Positions 8,810 to 17,180 of a stretch of DNA of 64,000 bases are shown one piece after another. Source of the stretch: Kribbella rubisoli (GTDB lineage: Bacteria > Actinomycetota > Actinomycetes > Propionibacteriales > Kribbellaceae). The stretch covers positions 930,001 to 994,000 of the forward strand of contig NZ_SHKR01000011.1 in the NCBI RefSeq assembly GCF_004217145.1, read 5' to 3'. Under the pieces are notes generated by a model that did not search any database, had not been told where the DNA came from, and was given only the letters and a program-made list of their open reading frames with translations. A program made the translations under genes and the position numbers. The number at the start of each line of letters is the position of its first letter. The stretch's first letter is position 1.

Positions 8810-10093
8810 ATGAGCGACAAAGGAAACCGCGCGCCGCTGATCGCGTTCCTGGTGGCGAACGTGGTGTCGGTCTGCGGCACCAGGGTGAGCGCCATCGCGA
8901 TCCCCTGGTTCGTGCTGATCACCACCGGGTCGCCGGTGAAGACCGGTCTGGTAGCCATGGCGGAGATGACGCCGCTGGTCCTCGTCAAGGTCGCCGGCGG
9001 CCCACTGATCGACAAGGTCGGAGCACGCCGCATCAGCGTCGTCGCGGACACCGCAAGTACTGCGGTAGTAGGCCTCGTCCCACTCCTCCACACGCTGGGC
9101 CTGCTGCACTTCCCAACGCTTCTCGTACTGGTTGCGATCGCCGGCGCCTGCCGGGGACCGGGTGACTCCGCGAAGGAGACCCTCATCCCGGACATCGCCC
9201 GCGCGGCAAGGGTTCCGCTGGAACGAGTGACTGGCCTGGAGAGCACGACGGAACGCCTGGCCGGCTTCTTCGCGTACGCACTGGCCGGTGGACTCATCAC
9301 CCTCGTCGGAGCGGTCAACGCACTCTGGATCGACGCCGCATCGTTCGGCGTATGCGCCCTACTGATCACCCGCTGGATCCCCAAGCCCACCAAGCAGCCG
9401 ACCACCACCGAAGCTGAACAGGGCTACGGACAGCGGCTCCTCGAGGGCTGGCACTTCCTCCGCACCGACAAGCTGCTGCTTCCGCTGGTCACCATGATCG
9501 CCGTGACCAACCTGCTCGACGCCGCGACCAGCACGGTCCTGCTACCGGTCTGGATCAAGACGCATGGCTACGGCCCCGGACACACCAGTCTGATCCTCAC
9601 TGCGTTCGGAGTGACCGCCACCGCATTCGCCTTACTGGCTTCGGCAATCGGCGACCGGATCCCTCGCAAGCTGGTCTTCACGGTGGCCTTCCTCATCGCC
9701 GGAGCACCGCGCTTCATTGCCCTGGCAGCAGGCGCACCGATCTGGGCCCTCATGGCGGTGTACGCCGTGGGCGGCATCGGCGCCGGCTTCATCAACCCCG
9801 TGCTCGGCGCGATCCGCGTCGAACGGATCCCCAGCCACCTGCTCGGCCGAGTCAACTCGCTGTCGAACGCGGCCTGCTGGACAGGCGTACCGCTCGGTGG
9901 TGTAGTCGCCGGACTGGCCATCGCAGGCATCGGCTTCGCGCCCGCAGTGCTTGCCGGAGGCGCCATCTACCTGATTGCCACCATGTCGCCGGTGCTGATC
10001 GGCCGGCACGAGAGCTGGAAGGCTACACAGGATCCGACGGGTCCTCAGGAAACGGCGGCTGATCCGGATCGGGTGGCAGTCGCAGCACCTTAG
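8810..10093 (+). CDS. MFS transporter, putative drug/metabolite exporter
   Basis: 427 residues with about 12 hydrophobic segments. The order and the GGPLIDKVGARRI cytoplasmic loop after helix 2 fit the DHA3/MFS_3 exporter group (EntS-like). ATG at 8810 is preferred over a GTG at 8801 because a GGTGAGG ribosome site lies just before it. It follows the ArsR-like regulator closely and is probably co-transcribed, which suggests export of the regulator's ligand. Its 3' end runs 71 bp into the convergent membrane protein gene. Confidence 0.85.
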   Translation: MSDKGNRAPLIAFLVANVVSVCGTRVSAIAIPWFVLITTGSPVKTGLVAMAEMTPLVLVKVAGGPLIDKVGARRISVVADTASTAVVGLVPLLHTLGLLHFPTLLVLVAIAGACRGPGDSAKETLIPDIARAARVPLERVTGLESTTERLAGFFAYALAGGLITLVGAVNALWIDAASFGVCALLITRWIPKPTKQPTTTEAEQGYGQRLLEGWHFLRTDKLLLPLVTMIAVTNLLDAATSTVLLPVWIKTHGYGPGHTSLILTAFGVTATAFALLASAIGDRIPRKLVFTVAFLIAGAPRFIALAAGAPIWALMAVYAVGGIGAGFINPVLGAIRVERIPSHLLGRVNSLSNAACWTGVPLGGVVAGLAIAGIGFAPAVLAGGAIYLIATMSPVLIGRHESWKATQDPTGPQETAADPDRVAVAAP

Positions 10094-11126
10094 CCTTCGT
10101 GGTGCTCTCCACCTCGCGCCGCATCCGGTCGCGCTCCGCCCGCAGCAGGCCAAGCATCACCAGGTCCAGCAACATTCCACCCGCGGCCGCGAACTGCGTC
10201 GCAGCGAACTGGAAGACCTGTGTCATCAGCAACGACACCAGGACAGCCAGCTCGAACAACCGCACCGCCCGGGCCCGATTGCCCTTCCGCAACGCCAGCG
10301 CACCCCGTACCGTGAACATTGCCGACAGCAAGCTTCCGGCCGTAACACCCAACACTGGAAGGTGATTCAGCCCATCGCCGACGACAATCGCGATGAGCAG
10401 CGCCCCAACCACCTGCAGCGCCAGTACGGCGACAGCCATCCGCGGCGCCTTCGGGTGCGTGGCGAGTCGCTCGAACCCGCGCTGCAGCGCCTGCCACCCC
10501 GCATCGACCGGAGCAGCCAACTCGACCTCGTCGGCCGGGCACGCGGCCAGCAAGTCCCTGGTCTCCTGCCGCCCCTGCACCTGCAGGGGCACCGCGCGCA
10601 GCAGCTCTGACGCTTCCGCACGGCGACGCCGCGACAGCCCCCCGGCGACGCCCTCGACAGCGTGGTCGATGACGTTGGCCAGCTCCTCCCGCGGGTCGAT
10701 CGGCCGCCGCGTGGTGAGGAACCGGAATCCGAGAATGATCAGCACGAAGACGACGTACACGATCGCCGCGGTCGGCTTGTAGAAGTAGTTGTTGTCCGAG
10801 GTGACGAACTTCCCCACCTCGTCGATGAACAGCCCGAAGCCGATCCCGCCGACCGTCGCCGCGGCCGGCCGGACGACGGGTCCGACGTACCCGAGCAGTA
10901 GTGAGATCGCGATCAGCATCAGCAGGCCGCCGGGCAGCACGTGCGCGATGTGCAGACCCTTGCCGCCGATCTGCGGGTAGCCGCTCAGGCTGAGGATCAG
11001 CCGGGTCACCAGGACCGTCGCCACCCCCGACACCACGAACGTCGTCAGGTGTTCCCCGGACCGCACATTGCGGACCAGTCCGGCCCGCATCAGGTACGAC
11101 GACCGCGCGGCGGTGCTGTTCGTCAT
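10023..11126 (-). CDS. Multi-pass membrane protein of unknown function
   Basis: 367 residues with about 7-8 predicted membrane segments in two groups: residues ~25-140 and ~240-340. They are separated by a soluble, charged central region rich in Arg and Glu (RPIDPREELANVIDHAVEG). Motifs such as GFGLFIDEVGKFVTSDNNYF in the second loop look conserved but match no family I can name. ATG at 11124-11126; further upstream in-frame starts would enter the promoter of the ABC operon. The 3' end overlaps the convergent MFS gene by 71 bp. Confidence 0.6.
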   Translation of the reverse strand: MTNSTAARSSYLMRAGLVRNVRSGEHLTTFVVSGVATVLVTRLILSLSGYPQIGGKGLHIAHVLPGGLLMLIAISLLLGYVGPVVRPAAATVGGIGFGLFIDEVGKFVTSDNNYFYKPTAAIVYVVFVLIILGFRFLTTRRPIDPREELANVIDHAVEGVAGGLSRRRRAEASELLRAVPLQVQGRQETRDLLAACPADEVELAAPVDAGWQALQRGFERLATHPKAPRMAVAVLALQVVGALLIAIVVGDGLNHLPVLGVTAGSLLSAMFTVRGALALRKGNRARAVRLFELAVLVSLLMTQVFQFAATQFAAAGGMLLDLVMLGLLRAERDRMRREVESTTKAKVLRLPPDPDQPPFPEDPSDPV

Positions 11127-11248
11127 TGGCGGGACGTTACCCGGGCCCCGGACCCAGCACAGCCGCAGAGCGTTTGAGACGTGTGAATACGAATCCACTT
11201 CGCTATTGCGCTTCGTCCACCGGCGGCTTAATCTCTCGCGTAGCGGAA

Positions 11249-11269
11249 TATCACTTCCACTAAGTGATA
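11249..11269. promoter_or_regulatory. Inverted repeat, likely operator of the first sugar ABC operon
   Basis: TATCACTT at 11249-11256 and AAGTGATA at 11262-11269 form a perfect 8-bp inverted repeat with a 5-bp spacer. It lies about 120 bp upstream of the first permease gene, within the 263-bp region that otherwise holds no gene. The binding protein is unknown. The half-sites differ from those before the second importer (20108-20138). Confidence 0.5.
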
Positions 11270-11389
11270 CCCGCCCGCCCCCGCCCCCTAACCGGCCGAA
11301 GACCTTCCAGAGCTGTGATCCGAAGGCTTCGGCCGATTTTCCGGCCAGCTTCTACATCGGTGAAGAAGGACTCCTGAGAGGAGGCCACC

Positions 11390-12352
11390 ATGAGCACGAG
11401 CACCGAGATCTCGGCTCCGGCAGGCCGTGAACCGACAGCTGAGGTCCCTCCCCCGGCACCGCGTCCCAGACCCGGCCGGCGCACGGACCGGGTCGCGTAC
11501 CTCTTCCTGCTCCCCTGGTTCACAGGACTGCTCCTGCTGACAGCCGCACCCCTGCTGGGATCGCTGTACCTGTCGTTCACCAAGTTCAACCTGCTGCAGT
11601 CACCGCACTGGAACGGCTTCGGCAACTACGTGAAGATGTTCACCGACGACCCGCGCTACCTGCAGTCGTTGAAGGTCACCTTCATCTACGTCGCCCTCAC
11701 CGTCCCGCTGCAGCTGGGATTCGCACTCGCGGTCGCCGTGATGCTGAACCGCCCGATGCGCGGGATGGCCTTGTACCGCTCGATCTACTACATCCCCTCG
11801 CTACTCGGCGGCAGCGTCGCGATCGCGGTGATCTGGGGCCAGCTGTTCGACGACGACGGCGTCCTGAACGCCTTCCTCGCGTTCTTCGGCGTCGGCGGCC
11901 GCAGCTGGATCTCCAACCCCGACACGGCTCTCTACACGCTGGTGCTGCTGAACATCTGGCAGTTCGGCTCGCCGATGGTGATCTTCCTGGCCGGCCTCAA
12001 ACAGATACCGCAGGAGCTGTACGACGCCGCCTCGGTCGACGGCGCGAACGCCTGGCGCCGGTTCTGGTCGGTCACCGTGCCGCTGCTGACGCCGATCATC
12101 TTCTTCAACGTGGTGCTGCAGATCATCCAGGCGTTCCAGGCCTTCACCCCGGCGTACGTCGTGAGCGGCGGCAGCGGAGGCCCGTCGGATTCCACGTTGT
12201 TCTACACGCTTTACCTGTACCAGCAGGGTTTCACGAACCTGAACATGGGCTACGCCTCCGCGATGGCGTGGGTGCTGCTGCTGATCATCGCGATCTTCAC
12301 GCTGATCAACTTCGGGCTCGCCCGCCGCTGGGTCTACTACGAGGACCGCTGA
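11390..12352 (+). CDS. CUT1-family sugar ABC transporter permease (MalF type)
   Basis: 320 residues, six membrane helices after a Pro-rich cytoplasmic N-terminus. The EAA loop that docks the ATPase is visible near residues 210-235 (YDAASVDGANAWRRFW then VTVPLLTP). A strong GAGAGGAGG ribosome site precedes ATG 11390. First gene of a four-gene unit: permease, permease, binding lipoprotein, putative glycoside hydrolase. Its stop overlaps the next start (TGATG). No ATP-binding subunit is encoded nearby; in Actinobacteria a shared MsiK-type ATPase usually serves such importers. Confidence 0.9.
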   Translation: MSTSTEISAPAGREPTAEVPPPAPRPRPGRRTDRVAYLFLLPWFTGLLLLTAAPLLGSLYLSFTKFNLLQSPHWNGFGNYVKMFTDDPRYLQSLKVTFIYVALTVPLQLGFALAVAVMLNRPMRGMALYRSIYYIPSLLGGSVAIAVIWGQLFDDDGVLNAFLAFFGVGGRSWISNPDTALYTLVLLNIWQFGSPMVIFLAGLKQIPQELYDAASVDGANAWRRFWSVTVPLLTPIIFFNVVLQIIQAFQAFTPAYVVSGGSGGPSDSTLFYTLYLYQQGFTNLNMGYASAMAWVLLLIIAIFTLINFGLARRWVYYEDR

Positions 12353-13212
12353 TGACGACACTCCAGCACGCTCCCGAAGCCCGGCGGCGCACCCGCAGAT
12401 GGCTGACCCATCTCGCGCTGATCGCCGGCACCCTGGTGATGGTCTATCCGCTGCTGTGGATGGTCGGCGGCTCCTTCAAGGACGAGTCCGACATCTTCTC
12501 GCAGCTCAACCCGTTCCCGAGCTCGCTCAACCTGCGTAGCTACATCGCCGGCTGGACCGCGACCGATCCCACCTTCACCCGGTTCTACATCAACTCGATG
12601 CTGATCGCGGTGCTCGCGGTGGCCGGCAACGTGATCGCCTGCACGCTCACGGCGTACGCGTTCGCCCGGCTGGAGTTCCGCGGCAAGAAGGTGTTCTTCG
12701 CGATCATGCTCGGCTCGATCATGTTGCCGGCGCACGCGCTGCTGATCCCGCAGTACGTGCTGTTCTTCCACCTCGGCTGGGTGAACACCTATCTCCCGCT
12801 GGTGGTGCCGAAGTTCCTGGCCACCGACGCGTTCTTCATCTTCTTGATGGTCCAGTTCATCCGCACGATCCCGCGGACACTGGACGAGGCCGCGATGATC
12901 GACGGCTGCGGCAAGGTCCGCATCTTCAGCCGGATCATCCTGCCGCTGACCGGACCGGTGCTGATCACCACCATGATCTTCACCTTCATCTGGACGTACA
13001 ACGACTTCTTCTCCCAGCTGATCTACCTGTCCTACCCCAGCAGCGAGACCGTGCCGGTCGCGTTGCGGCGATTCGTCGACGCGACCGGCGACTCGTCGTA
13101 CGGGCAACTGCTGGCCATGTCGGTGCTGTCGCTGGTGCCGACCTTCATCGTCTTCCTTCTCGCCCAGCGCCGGATCGTCGAGGGCATCGCCACGACCGGC
13201 CTGAAGGGCTAG
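12352..13212 (+). CDS. CUT1-family sugar ABC transporter permease (MalG type)
   Basis: 286 residues, six membrane helices. The EAA loop is near residue 177 (LDEAAMIDGCGKVRIF then RIILPLTGP), the standard MalG arrangement, and the protein ends with the short IATTGLKG tail typical of this subunit. ATG at 12352 overlaps the MalF-type stop codon. With the preceding gene it forms the heterodimeric membrane channel of an oligosaccharide importer fed by the lipoprotein encoded 18 bases downstream. Confidence 0.9.
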   Translation: MTTLQHAPEARRRTRRWLTHLALIAGTLVMVYPLLWMVGGSFKDESDIFSQLNPFPSSLNLRSYIAGWTATDPTFTRFYINSMLIAVLAVAGNVIACTLTAYAFARLEFRGKKVFFAIMLGSIMLPAHALLIPQYVLFFHLGWVNTYLPLVVPKFLATDAFFIFLMVQFIRTIPRTLDEAAMIDGCGKVRIFSRIILPLTGPVLITTMIFTFIWTYNDFFSQLIYLSYPSSETVPVALRRFVDATGDSSYGQLLAMSVLSLVPTFIVFLLAQRRIVEGIATTGLKG

Positions 13213-13230
13213 CCCGAAAGGACCCCTGTC

Positions 13231-14541
13231 ATGACCACACAACTCGACCGGCGGCGCTTCCTGCAGGCCGGACTCGCGGCCGGCGTACTCGCACCTCTGC
13301 TGGCCGCCTGCAACCTCGACCCCGCGGCCAAGGAGGCGAAGAACTCGGTCCGCTTCTCGAGCTACGGGGACCCGACCAAGCTCGGCCTGCGCAGCAAGCT
13401 CGCCGACCAGTACACCTCGAGCCATCAGAACGTGAAGATGGTCTTCGAGGGCACCGCGACCGCGGAGTACTGGGACAAACTCGCCACCCAGATGGCCGGC
13501 GGCAACGCGCCCGATGTCATCAACATCGACGCCCCGCGGATCGGGCAGTACGGCGCGGCCGGGGCACTGCAGTCCCTGGACAAGTACACCCCGGACCCCA
13601 TCGACACCAAGCCGATCGACCACAACCTGCTCGTCCAGGGGCAGCTGAAAGGCGAGCAGTTCGGCATCCCGGTCGCGATGAGCACCTACAGCATGGGGTA
13701 CGACGTGACCGTGCTCGACCAGCTCGGCCTGGAGCACCCGAACGAGACCTGGACCTGGGCCGACTTCGCAGCGCTGGCCAACCAGATCCGGCTGAAGTCC
13801 GGCAAGAAGATCTACGGCGCGGAGGACCCCAGCGGGGACACGGCGTCGTTGCAGATCTTCCTGCGCGGCAAAGGTCAGGACCTGTACAAGGACAACACGC
13901 TCGCGTTCACCGACGCCGCACTGACCGAGTGGTTCGAGTACTGGGCCGCGCTGCGTGCGACCGGCGGCACGATCCCCGCCGATATCGCCGCGCAGTCCAA
14001 GTACGGCGACTGGCCCAACAGCCCGCTGGTCAAGAAGCAGGCGGCGCTCGCGCACATCCAGACGCCCAACCTCAAGGGCGGTTTCCAGGATCTGACCAAG
14101 AACACCATCGACATCACGCTGCCACCGCGGAACGCCAAGGACGGCAACTGCGGGACCTTCCCGGCGCCGAGCAGCTTCCTGTCGCTCAACGCCAAGAGTC
14201 AGCGTTCGGACGACGCCGCCGCGTTCATCAACTGGTTCGCCAACGGCGCGGAGGCCGCGAAGACCTTACGGCTGATCAGCGGACCGCCGGCCTCGTCGGC
14301 GGGCCGCGATGTCCTGCTGAAGGGCAGTGACCTCTCGGCGAGCGAGAAGCAGGTGCTGGCCTACACCGACCTGGCGCTGAAGAACTCCGCCGCGCCGCCG
14401 CAGGCCAGCCCGGCCGCGTCGACCGCCGTCGGCGACCTCCTGCTCAAGGTCAGCCAGGACATCGCCTTCAACAAGATCTCGATCAAGCAGGCCGTGCCGA
14501 AGTTCATGGCCGACGCCGGCAAGACCCTCGACGGCAAATGA
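13231..14541 (+). CDS. Extracellular sugar-binding lipoprotein of ABC transporter (Tat-type signal)
   Basis: 436 residues, a family 1 (MalE-like) solute-binding protein. The N-terminus has a twin-arginine motif (DRRRFLQAGL) and a lipobox ending LLAAC, so export is likely via Tat with lipid anchoring on Cys27. Typical later motifs are GNAPDVINIDAPRIGQYGAAG and GIPVAMSTYSMGYD. AAAGGA precedes the ATG. It delivers the substrate to the two upstream permeases. A putative intracellular glycoside hydrolase follows after 10 bases, suggesting an oligosaccharide as ligand. Confidence 0.9.
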   Translation: MTTQLDRRRFLQAGLAAGVLAPLLAACNLDPAAKEAKNSVRFSSYGDPTKLGLRSKLADQYTSSHQNVKMVFEGTATAEYWDKLATQMAGGNAPDVINIDAPRIGQYGAAGALQSLDKYTPDPIDTKPIDHNLLVQGQLKGEQFGIPVAMSTYSMGYDVTVLDQLGLEHPNETWTWADFAALANQIRLKSGKKIYGAEDPSGDTASLQIFLRGKGQDLYKDNTLAFTDAALTEWFEYWAALRATGGTIPADIAAQSKYGDWPNSPLVKKQAALAHIQTPNLKGGFQDLTKNTIDITLPPRNAKDGNCGTFPAPSSFLSLNAKSQRSDDAAAFINWFANGAEAAKTLRLISGPPASSAGRDVLLKGSDLSASEKQVLAYTDLALKNSAAPPQASPAASTAVGDLLLKVSQDIAFNKISIKQAVPKFMADAGKTLDGK

Positions 14542-14551
14542 TTGGAGCCCT

Positions 14552-17071
14552 ATGAACGAGCAGAACCCCGTCACCACCGGCAGCACCGCCACCTGGGCGA
14601 TGGAGCAGCTCGTCCAAGCCCTCGCAGAGAAGGGGATCACGGCCACGGACCCGCCGGTCCGGCTGGCCACCCCCGACGAGGTCCCCGCCCCGGACCTCGC
14701 GGACGTGCCCGAGTCGTACGCCGTACTCCGTGTCGACGGCGAGCTCGTTGTCGTTAGCAACGACGAGATCGGGCTGCGCTGCGGAGTGCTCGAACTCGCG
14801 GACCGGGTCGCCGCGGGCGAAGATCTCGCTGGTACGACGCCGTTCGCCGAGCAGCCCGCCGTACCGGTGAGGGGTGTGGTGCGGTCGTTCTCCAGCGTGG
14901 ACGAGGACACACCCTGGTTCCACGACCAGCGGTTCTGGACCGAGTACCTGACCTGGCTGGCCGCGTCCCGGTTCAACCGGTTCCACCTCGCCCTCGGCAT
15001 GCAGTACAACTACGGCGCCGATCGCCACGGCGCGACCGACAACTACCTGTGCTTCGCCTACCCGTTCCTGTTCGACGTGGACGGGTACGACGTACAGGCT
15101 GAAGGGGTCGGCGCGGACGAGCAGAAGCGCAACCTCGACACGCTGCGCTTCATCGCTGCAGAGAGCAAACGGCGCGGGCTGAAGTTCCAGCTCGGTCTGT
15201 GGAACCACGCGTACGACTACGGCCGCGACTCGGTGCACCGGTACCCGATCACCGGGATCGGTCCGGAGACCCATGCGGAGTACTGCAAGGCCGGTATCGC
15301 CAAGCTGCTCGAGGAATGTCCCGACATCGACGGGCTGACCTTCCGGGTGCATTACGAGGGCGGCATCCCCGACGACAAGCACGAGATCTTCTGGCGAGCC
15401 GTCTTCGAAGGCGCGAACTCGGTCGGCCGGCCGCTCGAGATCGACATGCACGCCAAGGGCGTCGACCAGGCTCTGCTCGACGCCGTCGACCTGCCGAACC
15501 TGTCCCCGGTGCTGTCGGCGAAGTACTGGGCCGAGCATGTCGGCCTGCCGTACCACCAGGCCTCCATCCGGGCCAAGGAGACGGCGAAGCCCGTCCCGGC
15601 CGGCCACGAGATGAAGGGCATCACCGAGTTCTCCCGCCGGTTCACCCGCTACGGGTACGGCGACTTCCTGAACGAGGACCGGAACGTCGACCTGATGTTC
15701 CGGGTCTGGCCGGGAACCCAGAAGCTGCTGGCGTGGGGCGATCCCGCGATCGCGGCCGGGTACGGGCGGCTGTCGACCTTCGGCGGATCCCGTGGCGTCG
15801 ACCTGTGCGAACCACTGTTCTTCAAGGGTCGCAAGGGCAGCGGCGAGGTCGGCGGGCGCGATCCGTACATCCGCGAAGACCTCAGGTTGTCTGACAACCG
15901 GGAGTGGACCAAGTACCGCTACGGCTATCTGTTGTGGGGTCGACTCCTCTACAACCCCGACGCCGAGCCCGAGACGTGGCGTCGTCACCTGCGCTCGACG
16001 TACGGCGAGGCCGCGGCGCACGTGGAGGACGCTCTAAGCCCACTCAGTCGGATCCTCCCGCTGGTGACCGTGGTCCACGGCGTCGGCGGATCGAACAATG
16101 GCTACTGGCCCGAGGTGTACCTCAACCTCCCGATCTCGTCGCGCGTCGAGTCGCCCCACTACGCCGGCGACACCGACCCGCCCGCGAACTGGGGCGGTGT
16201 GAGCCCGTTCGACCCGACGACGTTCTACGCCATCGACGAGTACGTCGCGGCGCTCGCGAGCGGCGAGGTGTCGGCGAAGTACACGCCGCTCGAGGTGGCC
16301 GCCTGGATCGAGCGACTGGTCGACGACGGACAGCAGGCTCTCGACCGCGCTCGTCAGACCGCGGACGAGTCGGACGCGCAGGTCCGCCGGGTCCTGATCG
16401 ATCTGGAGATCCTGGTCAGGATGGGCCGGTTCTTCGCCGGCAAGTTCCGCGCCGCGGTCGACTACTCGATCTACCGGTCGACCAAGCAAGCCAGTGCACT
16501 GGAGTCCGCGGTCAAGGTCTACCAGTCGGCGAGGGACGCGTACGCCGAGATCCCGGCCATCGTCGACGGCGTCTACCAGCGCGACCTGCGGTTCGGTGTC
16601 GAGACCTCCGAACACGGTCACTGGGCGGATCGGATTCCGGACATGGACGCCGACCTCGCAGCCCTCGCAGAGGAACTGCAGGAGGCGACCGGCGCGCAGC
16701 AGGCCACTCAGCTGGCTCAAGCACCGGCCCGGCCGGCCACCACCGGCATCGACCACCAGGTGCCGGAGAGCTTCGACCGGGGCAAACCGGTCACGCTGTC
16801 GCTCGAGGTCGTGGATCCGGACGTGACCGGCGCAACACTGCACTACCGGCACGTGGACCAGTCAAAGCCCTGGCAGCAGGTCCCGATGAAGCTGTCCGGT
16901 CAGACGTTGTCCGGCACGATCGAAGGTGAGTACACGGCGTCGACGTACCCGCTGATGTACTTCTTCAGAGTGCAACACCGGTCCGGCGGGCAGGCGCTCT
17001 ACCCCGGTCTGGCCGCCGACCTGTCCAACCAGCCGTACGTCGTCCTGGGTTCCGCGACCGTCACCGGATGA
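14552..17071 (+). CDS. Putative intracellular glycoside hydrolase of unassigned family
   Basis: 839 residues, no signal peptide. Residues ~1-110 resemble the N-terminal alpha/beta domain found before GH20/GH67/GH115-type barrels (ESYAVLRVDGELVVVSNDE). Residues ~120-480 look like a TIM barrel (WLAASRFNRFHLALGMQYNY, FQLGLWNHAYDYG, GLTFRVHYEGGIPDDKHE), with an alpha-helical region after it. A beta-sandwich-like module occupies ~735-830. Acidic residues in HYEGGIPDD are candidate catalytic groups, but this is a guess. TTGGAG precedes the ATG. It is the last gene of the ABC operon and so probably cleaves the imported oligosaccharide. I cannot place it in a numbered GH family. Confidence 0.6.
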   Translation: MNEQNPVTTGSTATWAMEQLVQALAEKGITATDPPVRLATPDEVPAPDLADVPESYAVLRVDGELVVVSNDEIGLRCGVLELADRVAAGEDLAGTTPFAEQPAVPVRGVVRSFSSVDEDTPWFHDQRFWTEYLTWLAASRFNRFHLALGMQYNYGADRHGATDNYLCFAYPFLFDVDGYDVQAEGVGADEQKRNLDTLRFIAAESKRRGLKFQLGLWNHAYDYGRDSVHRYPITGIGPETHAEYCKAGIAKLLEECPDIDGLTFRVHYEGGIPDDKHEIFWRAVFEGANSVGRPLEIDMHAKGVDQALLDAVDLPNLSPVLSAKYWAEHVGLPYHQASIRAKETAKPVPAGHEMKGITEFSRRFTRYGYGDFLNEDRNVDLMFRVWPGTQKLLAWGDPAIAAGYGRLSTFGGSRGVDLCEPLFFKGRKGSGEVGGRDPYIREDLRLSDNREWTKYRYGYLLWGRLLYNPDAEPETWRRHLRSTYGEAAAHVEDALSPLSRILPLVTVVHGVGGSNNGYWPEVYLNLPISSRVESPHYAGDTDPPANWGGVSPFDPTTFYAIDEYVAALASGEVSAKYTPLEVAAWIERLVDDGQQALDRARQTADESDAQVRRVLIDLEILVRMGRFFAGKFRAAVDYSIYRSTKQASALESAVKVYQSARDAYAEIPAIVDGVYQRDLRFGVETSEHGHWADRIPDMDADLAALAEELQEATGAQQATQLAQAPARPATTGIDHQVPESFDRGKPVTLSLEVVDPDVTGATLHYRHVDQSKPWQQVPMKLSGQTLSGTIEGEYTASTYPLMYFFRVQHRSGGQALYPGLAADLSNQPYVVLGSATVTG

Positions 17072-17147
17072 ACGCTGCGATCACGACGATCGCGATAAGC
17101 GCTGCCAGCACGATAGAGGTGACGAGTCGACGGGTCCGGGGGTCCAC
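17061..17147 (-). CDS. Possible 28-residue membrane miniprotein
   Basis: A GTG-started frame encodes a basic N-terminus (DPRTRRLVTS) followed by one hydrophobic helix (IVLAALIAIVVIAAF) and a terminal Arg, a classical single-span small protein layout. It overlaps the end of the hydrolase gene by 11 bp on the other strand. The ribosome site is weak (TGAG), and the start lies inside the hairpin at 17137-17170, so it is only a candidate. Confidence 0.35.
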   Translation of the reverse strand: MDPRTRRLVTSIVLAALIAIVVIAAFIR

Positions 17148-17170
17148 TTGCTCAGGTTAGTGGACCCCCG
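17137..17170. terminator. 11-bp stem hairpin between convergent genes
   Basis: CGGGGGTCCAC at 17137-17147 pairs perfectly with GTGGACCCCCG at 17160-17170 around a 12-base loop. There is no T-tract on either side. Its position between the end of the putative hydrolase and the end of the convergent acetyltransferase fusion suggests a bidirectional, tail-less terminator. Confidence 0.5.
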
Positions 17171-17180
17171 TCCGGCTCGT

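Noticed and set aside
8057-9109. 350-codon open frame on the minus strand
   Set aside because: Covers the ArsR-like operator and is antisense to two real genes.
12337-14055. Long open frame (572 codons) on the minus strand
   Set aside because: Antisense to two ABC genes with clear homology; composition is Arg/Glu/His-rich and has no family motif, as expected for a GC-driven shadow frame.
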